A stretch of DNA of 64,000 nucleotides, taken from contig NZ_JAPELX010000001.1 in the NCBI RefSeq assembly GCF_026343335.1, positions 2,852,001-2,916,000 of the forward strand, given 5' to 3'. Shown piece by piece: positions 15,906-23,935 of the stretch; the stretch's first letter is position 1; every line of letters starts with the position of its first letter. The position numbers were made by a program, and so were the translations under genes. This stretch comes from Streptomyces sp. NBC_00078. Its GTDB lineage: Bacteria; Actinomycetota; Actinomycetes; Streptomycetales; Streptomycetaceae. The notes beneath the pieces are model-generated. The model was not told the origin of the DNA and made no database searches. It was given only the letters and a program-made list of their open reading frames with translations.

Positions 15906-18077
15906 ATGCAGACCTCCGCGACGCCCACCCACTGCCCGTACTGCGCCCTGCAGTGCGGGATGAACCTGACGCCCGCGCCGGACGGCACGGTCGAGGTGAG
16001 CGAGCGCGCGGACTTCCCGGTGAACCGGGGTGCGCTGTGCGGCAAGGGCCGCACCGCGCCGGCCCTGCTCTCGTCCCGGGTGCGCCTGACCTCCCCGTTG
16101 GTGCGCTCCGAGGGCACGCTGGTGCCCGCCACCTGGGACGAGGCGCTGGACCGGATCGCCGCGGAACTGCACGGCACTCGTACGGAACACGGCCCGGACG
16201 CGGTCGGCGTCTTCGGCGGGGGCGGCCTCACCAACGAGAAGGCGTACACGCTCGGCAAGTTCGCGCGGGTGGTGCTCGGCACCTCGCAGATCGACTACAA
16301 CGGCCGCTTCTGCATGTCGTCGGCGGCGGCCGCGGGGACGAAGGCGTTCGGGCTCGACCGCGGGCTGCCCTTCCCGCTGGAGGACATCCCGAAGACGGGC
16401 TGTGTGATCCTGGTGGGCTCCAATCTCGCCGAGACGATGCCGCCGTCCCTGCGCTTCTTCAGCGAACTGCGGGAGAACGGCGGCACGTTGATCGTCGTGG
16501 ACCCGCGCCGCACGAAGACCGCCGAGCAGGCCGACCTGCACCTGGCACCGCGGCCCGGCACGGATCTCGCGCTGGCACTCGGCCTGCTGCACCTGGTCGT
16601 CGCCGAGGGCCGGGTGGACGAGGAGTACGTGGCCGAGCGCACGGCCGGCTGGGAGGACGCCCGGGCCGCGGCGATGGCGCACTGGCCGGAGTACGTGGAA
16701 CGGATCACGGGTGTGTCCGTTCCCCAACTCCGGGAAGCCGTACGGCTGTTCTGCGAGCCCGAGAACGCGATGGTACTGACGGCGCGCGGGCCCGAGCAGC
16801 AGTCCAAGGGCACGGACACGGTCGGCGCGTGGATCAACCTGTGCCTGGCGACCGGCCGCGCGGGACGCCCGCTCGGCGGTTACGGCTGTCTGACCGGGCA
16901 GGGCAACGGGCAGGGCGGGCGCGAACACGGCCAGAAGGCCGACCAGCTGCCCGGCTACCGCAAGCTGGACGACCCCGCGGCACGGCGGCATGTGGCCGAG
17001 GTGTGGGGCGTGGACCCGGACAGCCTGCCGGGACCGGGCCGCAGCGCGTACGAGTTGCTGGACGCCCTGGGGACGGACATCAAGTCCCTGCTGCTGATGG
17101 GGTCGAACCCGGTGGTGTCGGCACCGCACGCGGCTCACATCGAGGAGCGTTTCAAGTCGCTCGACTTCCTGGTGGTGTGTGACGTCGTACTGTCGGAGAC
17201 CGCCGCCCTCGCGGACGTCGTCCTCCCGGTCACACAGTGGGCCGAGGAGTCCGGCACGACGACCAGCCTGGAGGGCCGGGTGCTGCTGCGCCGGCGTGCG
17301 CTCACCCCTCCCGAGGGCGTCCGGAGCGACCTGGAGGTCATGCACGAACTGGCCTGCCGGCTCGGGGTGGAGAAGGGCTTCCCGACCGACCCGGAGGAGG
17401 TCTTCGAGGAGCTGCGGCGGGCCAGCGCGGGCGGCCCGGCCGACTACTCCGGGATCACCTACCGCAGACTCGCCGAGGAGAACGGGGTGTTCTGGCCCTG
17501 CCCGGCGGCCGAGCCGGGAACGGGCATGCCCGAGGCCGGGACAGGCACCACCGGAACGGGTACATCCGAGGCCGGGGCAGGCCGGTCCGAGGCCGGTGTC
17601 TCCGACGGACCGCACCCCGGCACGCCCCGCCTCTTCCTCGACCGTTTCGCCACCCCGGACGGCCGGGCCCGGTTCGCGGCCGTCTCGCACCGGGCGTCCG
17701 CCGAGGAGCCGGACGAGGAGTACCCGGTGCTGCTGACGACCGGCCGCGTCGTCGCCCAGTACCAGTCCGGCGCCCAGACCCGCCGCGTGGCGGAGCTGAA
17801 CGCCGCCGCGCCGGGCCCCTTCGTGGAACTGCATCCGCGGCTGGCGGCGCGCCTCGGGGCGGCGGAGGGTGATCCGGTGGCGGTGGTGTCCCGTCGGGGC
17901 CGGGCCGTCGCACCCGCCCGGATCACCACCGCGATCCGCCCGGACACCGTCTTCATGCCCTTCCACTGGCCCGGCGAGGGCCGCGCCAACACCCTGACCA
18001 ACCCGGCCCTCGACCCGACCTCGCGCATGCCGGAGTTCAAGACGTGTGCGGTGCGGCTGGAGACCGTTCACCCCTAG
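15906..18077 (+). CDS. nasA: Assimilatory nitrate reductase catalytic subunit (molybdopterin)
   Basis: Reduces nitrate to nitrite in the cytoplasm for nitrogen assimilation; the nitrite goes to NirBD. The 723-residue protein has an N-terminal [4Fe-4S] site (Cys at about 10, 13 and 17 in HCPYCALQC, plus CGKG at 45), the molybdenum-ligand Cys near residue 136 in RFCMSSAAA, and molybdopterin-guanine-dinucleotide segments GQGNGQGGREHGQKADQLPGYR and MGSNPVVSAP. The C-terminal dinucleotide-binding domain contains TTGRVVAQYQSGAQTRR. A 35-residue Gly/Thr/Glu-rich repeat around residues 535 to 570 is inserted before that domain. There is no signal peptide. ATG 15906 has GAAGGG upstream. Likely activated by GlnR. 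Confidence 0.93.
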   Translation: MQTSATPTHCPYCALQCGMNLTPAPDGTVEVSERADFPVNRGALCGKGRTAPALLSSRVRLTSPLVRSEGTLVPATWDEALDRIAAELHGTRTEHGPDAVGVFGGGGLTNEKAYTLGKFARVVLGTSQIDYNGRFCMSSAAAAGTKAFGLDRGLPFPLEDIPKTGCVILVGSNLAETMPPSLRFFSELRENGGTLIVVDPRRTKTAEQADLHLAPRPGTDLALALGLLHLVVAEGRVDEEYVAERTAGWEDARAAAMAHWPEYVERITGVSVPQLREAVRLFCEPENAMVLTARGPEQQSKGTDTVGAWINLCLATGRAGRPLGGYGCLTGQGNGQGGREHGQKADQLPGYRKLDDPAARRHVAEVWGVDPDSLPGPGRSAYELLDALGTDIKSLLLMGSNPVVSAPHAAHIEERFKSLDFLVVCDVVLSETAALADVVLPVTQWAEESGTTTSLEGRVLLRRRALTPPEGVRSDLEVMHELACRLGVEKGFPTDPEEVFEELRRASAGGPADYSGITYRRLAEENGVFWPCPAAEPGTGMPEAGTGTTGTGTSEAGAGRSEAGVSDGPHPGTPRLFLDRFATPDGRARFAAVSHRASAEEPDEEYPVLLTTGRVVAQYQSGAQTRRVAELNAAAPGPFVELHPRLAARLGAAEGDPVAVVSRRGRAVAPARITTAIRPDTVFMPFHWPGEGRANTLTNPALDPTSRMPEFKTCAVRLETVHP

Positions 18078-18100
18078 CCGGTCCGGCGCCCGGCGCATGC

Positions 18101-18511
18101 CTACCTGACCCGCCAGTCCCCGCTCTCGATCAGCTTTCCGCGGGCGCGCAGCCGGGCCGCGACGGCGGGTGCGGCCACGTACACCCAGGCGCGTACGTGC
18201 GGGCCCGCGGCGCCACGGACCACCTCGCGCTCGACGCGTTCGTAGAGGCTGCGCGGGTCCGCCGCGGCGTACTCCTCCAGCCGGTCGAGCGCGACCAGCA
18301 GCTCCTCGTACTCCTCGGGCAGCGCGGTCACGAGCTCGCCGTACACGATCCCGCCCCGCTCCTCGACGGCGTAGGGATAGCCCGGCCCGTCGTACAGCAC
18401 CGCGCCGTACAGCCGCCCCGGCTCCTCGGACCGGGTGCGGCCGCGCAGGAACAGGTCGTGGTTGACCTCGCCGGGGAGAAGGGTGCCGTAGACGAAGAAC
18501 GGGAGGGTCAC
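18101..18511 (-). CDS. Gamma-glutamylcyclotransferase-family protein
   Basis: A 136-residue protein with the AIG2/GGCT fold: N-terminal FVYGTLLPGE (the substrate-binding YGxL loop), the middle strand GYPYAV and VYGELV, and the helix ALDRLEEYAA. Family members cleave gamma-glutamyl peptides or act as gamma-glutamylamine cyclotransferases, but the substrate cannot be told. I start at GTG 18511 (VTLPFFVYGTL); the in-frame codon at 18535 would add eight unusual residues. It converges on nasA, 23 bp from its stop. Confidence 0.82.
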   Translation of the reverse strand: MTLPFFVYGTLLPGEVNHDLFLRGRTRSEEPGRLYGAVLYDGPGYPYAVEERGGIVYGELVTALPEEYEELLVALDRLEEYAAADPRSLYERVEREVVRGAAGPHVRAWVYVAAPAVAARLRARGKLIESGDWRVR

Positions 18512-18585
18512 AAAAACGATTCTCTCTCCACACATACCTCCTCGTCAGCGCTATGGACCTCGCTCTGTCATGACCCCTTAAATCT

Positions 18586-18616
18586 TGGTCAACACCCGCG
18601 ATTCCTGGTCGACACC
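18586..18616 (+). promoter_or_regulatory. Direct repeat TGGTC(A/G)ACACC before the metalloprotease
   Basis: Two 11-base copies, at 18586-18596 and 18606-18616, with a 20-bp period (about two helical turns), 46 to 76 bases before the protease start codon. The geometry suits an activator that binds the same face of the helix. An AT-rich stretch (CTTAAATCTT) directly precedes the first copy. Confidence 0.35.
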
Positions 18617-18661
18617 AGCGTCGTACCCCATGCGCCCACGGGCGCCTTTCCGAGGAGATCG

Positions 18662-20314
18662 ATGAGTCGGATACGTATCGACGTCCGGGGCTCCCGTCGC
18701 CTCGCCGCCGCCGGTGTGGCCGCAACAGCCGCCACCCTGCTGGCCGCCACCCTCTCCCCCGCCGCCGTCGCGGCCGACGAACCGACCAGGGCGGGCGCGA
18801 TCGAGAACGCTGCGTCGGCGCTCCTGGAGCACGCCGCGAGCCTCCAGCTCACCACCGACGAGGGCACGAAGGTGCGGGACGTCGTCGTCGACCAGGACGG
18901 CACCCAGCATGTGCGATACGACCGGACGTACCGTCAGCTCCCGGTTCTGGGCGGCGACTTCGTCGTCCATCTGAAGCCGGACGGGGCGCTCCGCAGCGTG
19001 AACCGGGCGACGCGGAGCAAGATATCCCTCGCCTCGATCGTCCCCTCCATATCCGCGCCGAAGGCCGCCGACCTCGCGGCGAACGCCCTGCGCGCGGTCA
19101 ATCTCGGCGAGACGCTGAAGAAGCTGACGGCCAAGCCACAGCTGGTCGTCGACGCCCTGCACGGGGCGCCCAAGCTGGCGTGGCGGACGAGCGTCGCGGC
19201 GCGGGACTCCCTCGGCAACCCGGTCTCCCGCACCGTGATCACCAACGCCCGCACCGGCGCGCAGATCGACGCCTGGGACGACATCGAGACGGCGACGGGT
19301 GACGGCAAGTCGCTGTACAGCGGCACGGTGCCGCTGCAGACGACGCTGTCGGGATCGACGTACCAGCTCAAGGACGCGACGCGCGGGGGCACTTACACGG
19401 GTGACGCGGCGAACCAGACGGACCTGTGCTTCCTGACCAGCGTCTGCGTCAGCCGCGCCCCGTCGACGGTGTTCACCGACCCGGACAACCACTGGGGCAG
19501 CGGAACGAGTTCCGACCGCGCCTCCGCCGCCGTGGACGCGCAGTACGGCACCGACGTGACCTGGGACTTCTACAAGAACGAGTTCGGCCGCAACGGCATC
19601 GCGGACGACGGCAAGGGCTCGTACAACCGCGTCCACTACGGCAACAAGTACAACAACGCCTTCTGGGACGACAGTTGCTTCTGCATGACGTACGGGGACG
19701 GTGACGGTACGACGCTCGGACCGCTGGTGGGTCTGGACGTGGCCGGCCACGAGATGACGCACGGCGTCACCTCCAAGACCGCGGCGCTGACCTACTCCGG
19801 CGAGTCCGGCGGCCTGAACGAGGCGACCTCCGACATCCTCGGCACGCTGGTGGAGTGGTACGCGAACAACTCCTCCGACCCCGGCGACTACCTGATCGGC
19901 GAGAAGGTCGTCCGCTCCGGCTTCGGCGCCGAGGCCCTGCGGTACATGGACAAGCCGTCCAAGGACGGGGTGTCGGCGGACTACTGGAGCAGTTCGGTCG
20001 GCAAACTGGACGTCCACTACTCGTCGGGCGTCGCGAACCACTTCGCGTACCTCCTGGCCGAGGGCAGCGGCGCGAAGACCGTCAACGGCGTCAGCTACAA
20101 CTCCCCGACGTCCAACGGCAAGACGGTGACGGGAATCGGGCGGGAGAAGCTGGGCCAGATCTGGTACCGGGCGCTGACCGTCTACATGACGTCGTCGACC
20201 AACTACGCGGGGGCACGCACGGCGACGCTCAGCGCGGCGAAGGATCTGTACGGGGCGGGCAGTACGGAGTACGACGTGGTGGGGGCGGCCTGGAGTGCGG
20301 TGAATGTGAACTGA
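18662..20314 (+). CDS. Secreted thermolysin-like M4 zinc metalloprotease
   Basis: An extracellular neutral protease of 550 residues made as a preproenzyme. The signal peptide ends near AAVAADEP (about residue 40). A propeptide with the fungalysin/thermolysin propeptide domain (YRQLPVLGGDFVVHL) follows. The catalytic domain carries the zinc motif HEMTH near residue 364, the third zinc ligand Glu in GLNEATSD about 24 residues later, and the transition-state His in HYSSGVANHF. A disulphide-type CFLTSVC and CFC pair suits secretion. It ends at the thermolysin C-terminal lobe without a P-domain. ATG 18662 has GAGGAGA upstream. It is monocistronic, with a terminator at 20338. Confidence 0.93.
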   Translation: MSRIRIDVRGSRRLAAAGVAATAATLLAATLSPAAVAADEPTRAGAIENAASALLEHAASLQLTTDEGTKVRDVVVDQDGTQHVRYDRTYRQLPVLGGDFVVHLKPDGALRSVNRATRSKISLASIVPSISAPKAADLAANALRAVNLGETLKKLTAKPQLVVDALHGAPKLAWRTSVAARDSLGNPVSRTVITNARTGAQIDAWDDIETATGDGKSLYSGTVPLQTTLSGSTYQLKDATRGGTYTGDAANQTDLCFLTSVCVSRAPSTVFTDPDNHWGSGTSSDRASAAVDAQYGTDVTWDFYKNEFGRNGIADDGKGSYNRVHYGNKYNNAFWDDSCFCMTYGDGDGTTLGPLVGLDVAGHEMTHGVTSKTAALTYSGESGGLNEATSDILGTLVEWYANNSSDPGDYLIGEKVVRSGFGAEALRYMDKPSKDGVSADYWSSSVGKLDVHYSSGVANHFAYLLAEGSGAKTVNGVSYNSPTSNGKTVTGIGREKLGQIWYRALTVYMTSSTNYAGARTATLSAAKDLYGAGSTEYDVVGAAWSAVNVN

Positions 20315-20337
20315 CCGTTCCGGTCGGGCTGTGTGAG

Positions 20338-20367
20338 GGCCGCCTCGGTGATCGAACCGGGGCGGCC
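20338..20367 (+). terminator. Terminator after the M4 protease
   Basis: A 12-bp stem (GGCCGCCTCGGT with ACCGGGGCGGCC, one wobble) and 6-nt loop, 23 bases after the protease stop codon, followed by GCATTTCC. Confidence 0.7.
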
Positions 20368-20540
20368 GCATTTCCCCTGCTGCTGCCGCCAGTTCAATCG
20401 GCAGGGTTGTCGATGGCCGCGAGATCGATCACGCCCCGCCTGCCGAGGACACACTAGCCCTCCACAAGACGCGAGCGTCAAATCGATCCAGAACACCGCA
20501 GACACCCAAACCCCTGGCGCCTCATTTTCTCGATGACGTC

Positions 20541-21056
20541 CTACACGGCATCGAGGTCCAAGTTTTCCAGGTGCAAGTCTGCAGGGAGGTTTGACCTGGC
20601 CTCCACTTGATAGATGCGCAGCCGGGCCTTCAAGTCTTCGTAGGCCATCAGCAACTCAAAAGCATACGCTGCAGCCACCTTGGACCTGCCTGCGACGATC
20701 TCCTCAAAGAGGATCTCTGTGCACCCACGCACCGCCTCCTTGCAGGACTCAGCAATTTCCTCCTGTTCGCCATAGACGAGATTTGAAAGGACTGCAAGTA
20801 GGTGCGGCCGCCATTCTACGGAGACCTCAGAGGCAGCAAGAGAGGCAGCAACCATCCCGGCCGTCGCCGGAGCAGGCTCCATGAGGTTGGATTGAATATA
20901 CGCATGGTTATCCGCCCAGCCTTCTCCAACACTGCCCGGGGTCGGACCCTGCAGATAGGCCATAAAATCCCGAGGGATGTGCTCCGCGCTCCGATTACAG
21001 CCGCACGACATTCTCTGCCAGCCGTAACGTGAGGCTTCGATTTCCAGAATCCGCAT
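20541..21056 (-). CDS. Hypothetical helical protein, candidate immunity protein of the adjacent deaminase toxin
   Basis: A 171-residue protein that I do not recognise as a named family. It is predominantly helical and acidic (for example EEIAESCKEAVRGCTEILFEEIVAG and AYAFELLMAYEDLKARLRIYQ), has a CGCN motif near residue 18 and no signal peptide. ATG 21056 has AAAGGA 5 nt upstream and lies 9 bp after the stop of the toxin fragment, so the two would be translated together. Base composition is clearly lower in GC than in neighbouring genes. Small acidic helical proteins directly after a polymorphic-toxin tip are usually cognate immunity proteins; that role is inferred from position. Confidence 0.6.
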   Translation of the reverse strand: MRILEIEASRYGWQRMSCGCNRSAEHIPRDFMAYLQGPTPGSVGEGWADNHAYIQSNLMEPAPATAGMVAASLAASEVSVEWRPHLLAVLSNLVYGEQEEIAESCKEAVRGCTEILFEEIVAGRSKVAAAYAFELLMAYEDLKARLRIYQVEARSNLPADLHLENLDLDAV

Positions 21057-21065
21057 GATGTCCTT

Positions 21066-21608
21066 TCACCTGCCCCAGGGACCACCGGGCTCAGCCTCGG
21101 CTCCATCGATGAATCGGGACGGCGGATAATCCGCCTGACATTTGACACAAACCGGCTTGGGCATGACCTTGAGTTCACCGTTGGCGTCTCGCCCGATGGT
21201 GTACGCGTTAGTGAAGATCACCTTACTCGCATCCCCTCCCAAGGCATTACAAACGTTGCCCTCCGCACAGTAGCTGTAGCCTCCCGGCGCATGTGCCCCA
21301 GAGGACGCCACGGCTATCTCACCGGTCTCGACGTGGTATCCACCGGCGTAGGTCCGGTCTCCGGTTCGCTTGATATACGTAGGGATGTTGTCCCGGGCGA
21401 GATCGTATGCAAGCCGATCAGCGGTCCTCAACTGACCGTCGGCAGTCCAGCCAGCTCCAGCCGGGTAGGTGTCGAGCGGAGCAAATGGCGGCTTGTTGGG
21501 CGCCCAATCCACGCATGCTCGGGCGCAGAAGAGGAAGGTCGAGAGTAAGGCCGCCGGACTTGGCACCGGTCCCGAATAGGCCCTTGCCCCACTGCCAGGC
21601 TGGCCCAA
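21066..21608 (-). pseudogene. Orphan nucleic-acid deaminase toxin tip (XOO_2897/YwqJ-like), N-terminus missing
   Basis: The C-terminal about 110 residues have the zinc-deaminase pattern of bacterial polymorphic toxins: YCAEGNVCNALG supplies the Cys-Ala-Glu active-site motif, and PVCVKCQADYPPSRF supplies the CxxC pair with the QxDYPPSxF ending that I associate with XOO_2897-type deaminases. Upstream is TADRLAYDLARDNIPTYIKRTGDRTYAGGY, typical of the tip entry. The frame has no start of its own in a sensible place: it opens at TTG 21608 inside the FMN reductase gene, with GTG at 21566 and 21512 as alternatives, and lacks any secretion or delivery domain. I regard it as the severed tip of a larger secreted toxin. 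GC is low for the region. Family subtype is my recollection, not a search result. Confidence 0.6.
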
Positions 21609-22146
21609 CGGACGGGTCGTCGAGGTGGCCGTCGGTGAAGGACGAGCCGGCGTTGTGGAACGACACCGTGTCCCGGATCGTCACCGCGTGGAGTTCGGCG
21701 AAGACCTGGCGGAGGTGTTCCACGGCACGCAGTCCGCCCGCGAGACCGCCGTAGGAGACGAGGGCGACGGGCTTGGCGCGCCATTCGGTGAAGTGCCAGT
21801 CGATGAGGTTCTTGAGGCCGGCCGGGTAGGAGTGGTTGTACTCGGGGGTGAGGACGACGTACGCGTCCGCGGCCGCGAGCTTCGGGGTGACGGAGGCGAG
21901 GGCCGCGCTCGCCTCGGGGGACGGGGCGAAGGTCGTGGGGAGGTCCGCCTCCGCGACGTCCACGACCTCGACGGCCATGTCGTCGTGGTCGCGCAGGTGG
22001 CGCAGGAGCCAGTCGGCGACGACGGGGCCGAACCGTCCGTGGCGGTTGCTGCCGATGACGAGGGTGACGGCGAGGGGCACGTCGGTGAGGGGCGCATGGG
22101 CCGCGAGGGCGGCGTGGGCGGTGTCGGGAGTGTCTGTGATCTGCAT
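21418..22146 (-). pseudogene. NADPH-dependent FMN reductase, C-terminus replaced
   Basis: Flavodoxin-fold reductase of the NADPH_FMN_red family. Visible are the FMN-binding loop VIGSNRHGRFG near residue 31, the conserved TPEYNHSYPAGLKNLIDW near 100, and SYGGLAGGLRAVEHLR near 130. Homologues are about 190 to 200 residues and end with a helix shortly after the SFTDG strand. Here after about residue 170 the sequence becomes unrelated (WQWGKGLFGTGAKS onward) and runs to 242 residues through the low-GC toxin patch in another frame. The FMN site is complete but the last helix is lost. ATG 22146 starts the protein. Divergent from the secreted protein at 22426. Confidence 0.7.
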
Positions 22147-22425
22147 GCGCCCCAGGCTCGTACCTCAACCATCCTTGAGGTCAAGTCCGCGGCGTGATCG
22201 CCGGGTCACCCGTTCACACGCGCGCCCTGCGCCCTTCGGGTGCTCTTCCGTACAGCCCCCGCCCCACGCCGATGACCTGCGGGAAGTCGCCCCGAGCAGC
22301 CCCACCGCGCGCCGATCTGACACCCATTCACCACATTTCTGACACTCCTTCAGGAAGCGCGTTCGCGCCGCTGCCACTTACCTCGGAAGGGCAGAGGACA
22401 CCGAAGAGAGCTCGAAGGAGCACCG

Positions 22426-22962
22426 ATGCGACGTACCGCCCGTCTGCTGACCGGGACCGCGCTCGCCGTCGCCGCCGCGGGCTTCGTGGCCGCGCCCGCG
22501 TACGCGGACGACGGCGGGAGCGGCGGCAGCAGCAGCGGCTCCCTGGAGGTCCTTCCGTCGTCGGTGGTGCCCGGCGGCGAGGTCACGGTGACCACCGCGG
22601 ACTGCGAGAACGGCACTGCGGCGGGCGATGCCGGCGCGGTGGGGGCCGGTGCCTTCACGCTCGCGCCGAGCACGCACGAGGGCGAGGCGATCGGGCAGTT
22701 CCGGGTGCCGCCGAGCGCGCAGCCGGGGACGTACGAGATCGTCGCCAAGTGCGCCGAGGGCGACCGGCAGGTCAAGGGCGACCTGGTGGTGACACTGACC
22801 GCGGCACGCGGGCAGGAGCCCCGGGGAAGTGTGAAGACGGGGGTCGGCGGCGCTCTGGGCCCCGATCCCGTGCAGACCGCGGCCGGCGTGGCGGCTCTCG
22901 CCGTCGCCGCCGCGGGCGGTACCTGGCTCCTGCATCGCCGGGCGAGAGGCGACGGGATCTGA
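22426..22962 (+). CDS. Secreted, membrane-anchored Streptomyces protein beside sortase
   Basis: A 178-residue protein with a Sec signal peptide ending at AYADDGG (about residue 27), a Ser/Gly linker, one beta-rich domain with a Cys pair (TTADCENG and VAKCAEGD, probably a disulphide), and a C-terminal hydrophobic helix followed by HRRARGD. This layout is that of a surface protein anchored in the membrane. I see no LPxTG-type sorting motif before the helix; GPDPVQT occupies that place. ATG 22426 has GAAGGAG 6 nt upstream. The sortase gene follows 132 bp downstream on the same strand, which suggests a functional pair. No specific function is recognised. Confidence 0.7.
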   Translation: MRRTARLLTGTALAVAAAGFVAAPAYADDGGSGGSSSGSLEVLPSSVVPGGEVTVTTADCENGTAAGDAGAVGAGAFTLAPSTHEGEAIGQFRVPPSAQPGTYEIVAKCAEGDRQVKGDLVVTLTAARGQEPRGSVKTGVGGALGPDPVQTAAGVAALAVAAAGGTWLLHRRARGDGI

Positions 22963-23094
22963 CGGACACCCTCCGCTGTCCGTCCGCCGGTACCGCATGT
23001 CCCGCCCCCTCCGGGTCCGACGCCCCTCGCGGCCCGGAGGGGGACCGGGTCCACCCTGTCCACCAGGGTCCCGCTCGCCAGGCAGGAGGCTCGC

Positions 23095-23718
23095 GTGCGC
23101 AGAATCAGCAATGCCGCGATAGGCGCCGTCACGGTGGTGGCCCTGTGCTCGGGCGCCTGGCTGCTCGGCGGCGGCGCGGAGACGAATGCCCCGCCGCAGC
23201 CGTCCGCCGCCCAGGCGGCCCGTACCGGCCAGGGCGGCGAACCTCCCGTCGCGCGCGCGCTGCCGCCGTCCCCGCCCGACCGGATCCGCATCCCGTCGAT
23301 CCGTGTGAACGCACCCGTCATGGGCCTCGCCCTCACCACGGCCGGCAGTCTCGACGTGCCGCCCGCCGCGAAGAAGAACCTCGCCGGCTGGTACGAGGCC
23401 GGCACCACCCCCGGCGAGCGGGGCACCGCCATCGTCGCCGGCCATGTCGACAACGCCGACGGCCCCGCCGTCTTCTACGACCTCGGCGCCCTGAAGAAGG
23501 GCAGCCGCATCGAGGTGGACCGGCGCGACGGCGGCACGGCGCTGTTCTCGGTGGACGCGGTCGAGGTCTACGGCGCCGAGCACTTCCCCGACGAAAAGGT
23601 GTACGGCGCCGCGGACCGGCCGGAGCTACGGGTGATCACCTGCGGCGGCGGGTATTCCCGCTCGACCGGCTACCAGGGGAACGTGGTCGTGTTCGCGCAC
23701 CTCACGGGGAGCCGCTGA
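23095..23718 (+). CDS. Class F sortase
   Basis: A membrane-anchored transpeptidase that attaches or processes surface proteins. The 207-residue protein has an N-terminal anchor (about residues 7 to 25), a Pro/Ala-rich stalk and the sortase barrel beginning DRIRIPSIRVNAPV. The catalytic His is in IVAGHVDN (about residue 120), and the catalytic Cys in LRVITCGGGYS (about 182). The segment usually read as TGxYRDNVVV appears here as TGYQGNVVV, so the conserved Arg position is not obvious; YSRSTG has an Arg that may serve. GTG 23095 has AGGAGG 7 nt upstream. Probably cotranscribed with the preceding secreted protein. Confidence 0.85.
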   Translation: MRRISNAAIGAVTVVALCSGAWLLGGGAETNAPPQPSAAQAARTGQGGEPPVARALPPSPPDRIRIPSIRVNAPVMGLALTTAGSLDVPPAAKKNLAGWYEAGTTPGERGTAIVAGHVDNADGPAVFYDLGALKKGSRIEVDRRDGGTALFSVDAVEVYGAEHFPDEKVYGAADRPELRVITCGGGYSRSTGYQGNVVVFAHLTGSR

Positions 23719-23874
23719 CAACGGCCCGCGCGATGGTCCGCGCGCACTCCAGCGACTGCGCGCGCGGTGTCCATCTCCACGTCGTACAGCACATCCCGGT
23801 GGACCACCTCACACTCCGCCCCCGACATGCCCCCGGAACCCTCACACCCGCTGCGGGCTCCCGAAGAGGGCAGC

Positions 23875-23912
23875 GTTCCTCGGGGGAAACAGTGGTGATG
23901 CTGCCGGGTAAC
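23875..23912 (+). promoter_or_regulatory. GlnR-like box upstream of the nir operon
   Basis: Elements GTTCC, GAAAC (23886-23890), GATGC and GTAAC (23908-23912), each separated by 6 bases, as in the GlnR a1-b1-a2-b2 consensus. It ends 23 nt before the ATG at 23936, the same distance as the nasA box. The stretch between box and ATG is also similar in both promoters (GTAACAC, then GCACGCT, then GGCATG). Confidence 0.65.
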
Positions 23913-23935
23913 ACCCGCACCGCACGCTCCTAGGC

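Noticed and set aside
15054..18725. A 1223-codon open frame on the minus strand across nasA and its neighbours
   Set aside because: It is the mirror frame of real GC-rich genes; the product is Arg/Gly/His-rich with no domain, and the plus-strand genes have complete motifs. The same holds for long antisense frames at 1518-3353, 5269-7953, 24991-27753 and 29232-32066.
21418..21608. A genuine 242-residue FMN reductase
   Set aside because: The last 70 residues have no family similarity, coincide with the low-GC patch and overlap the toxin fragment in another frame.
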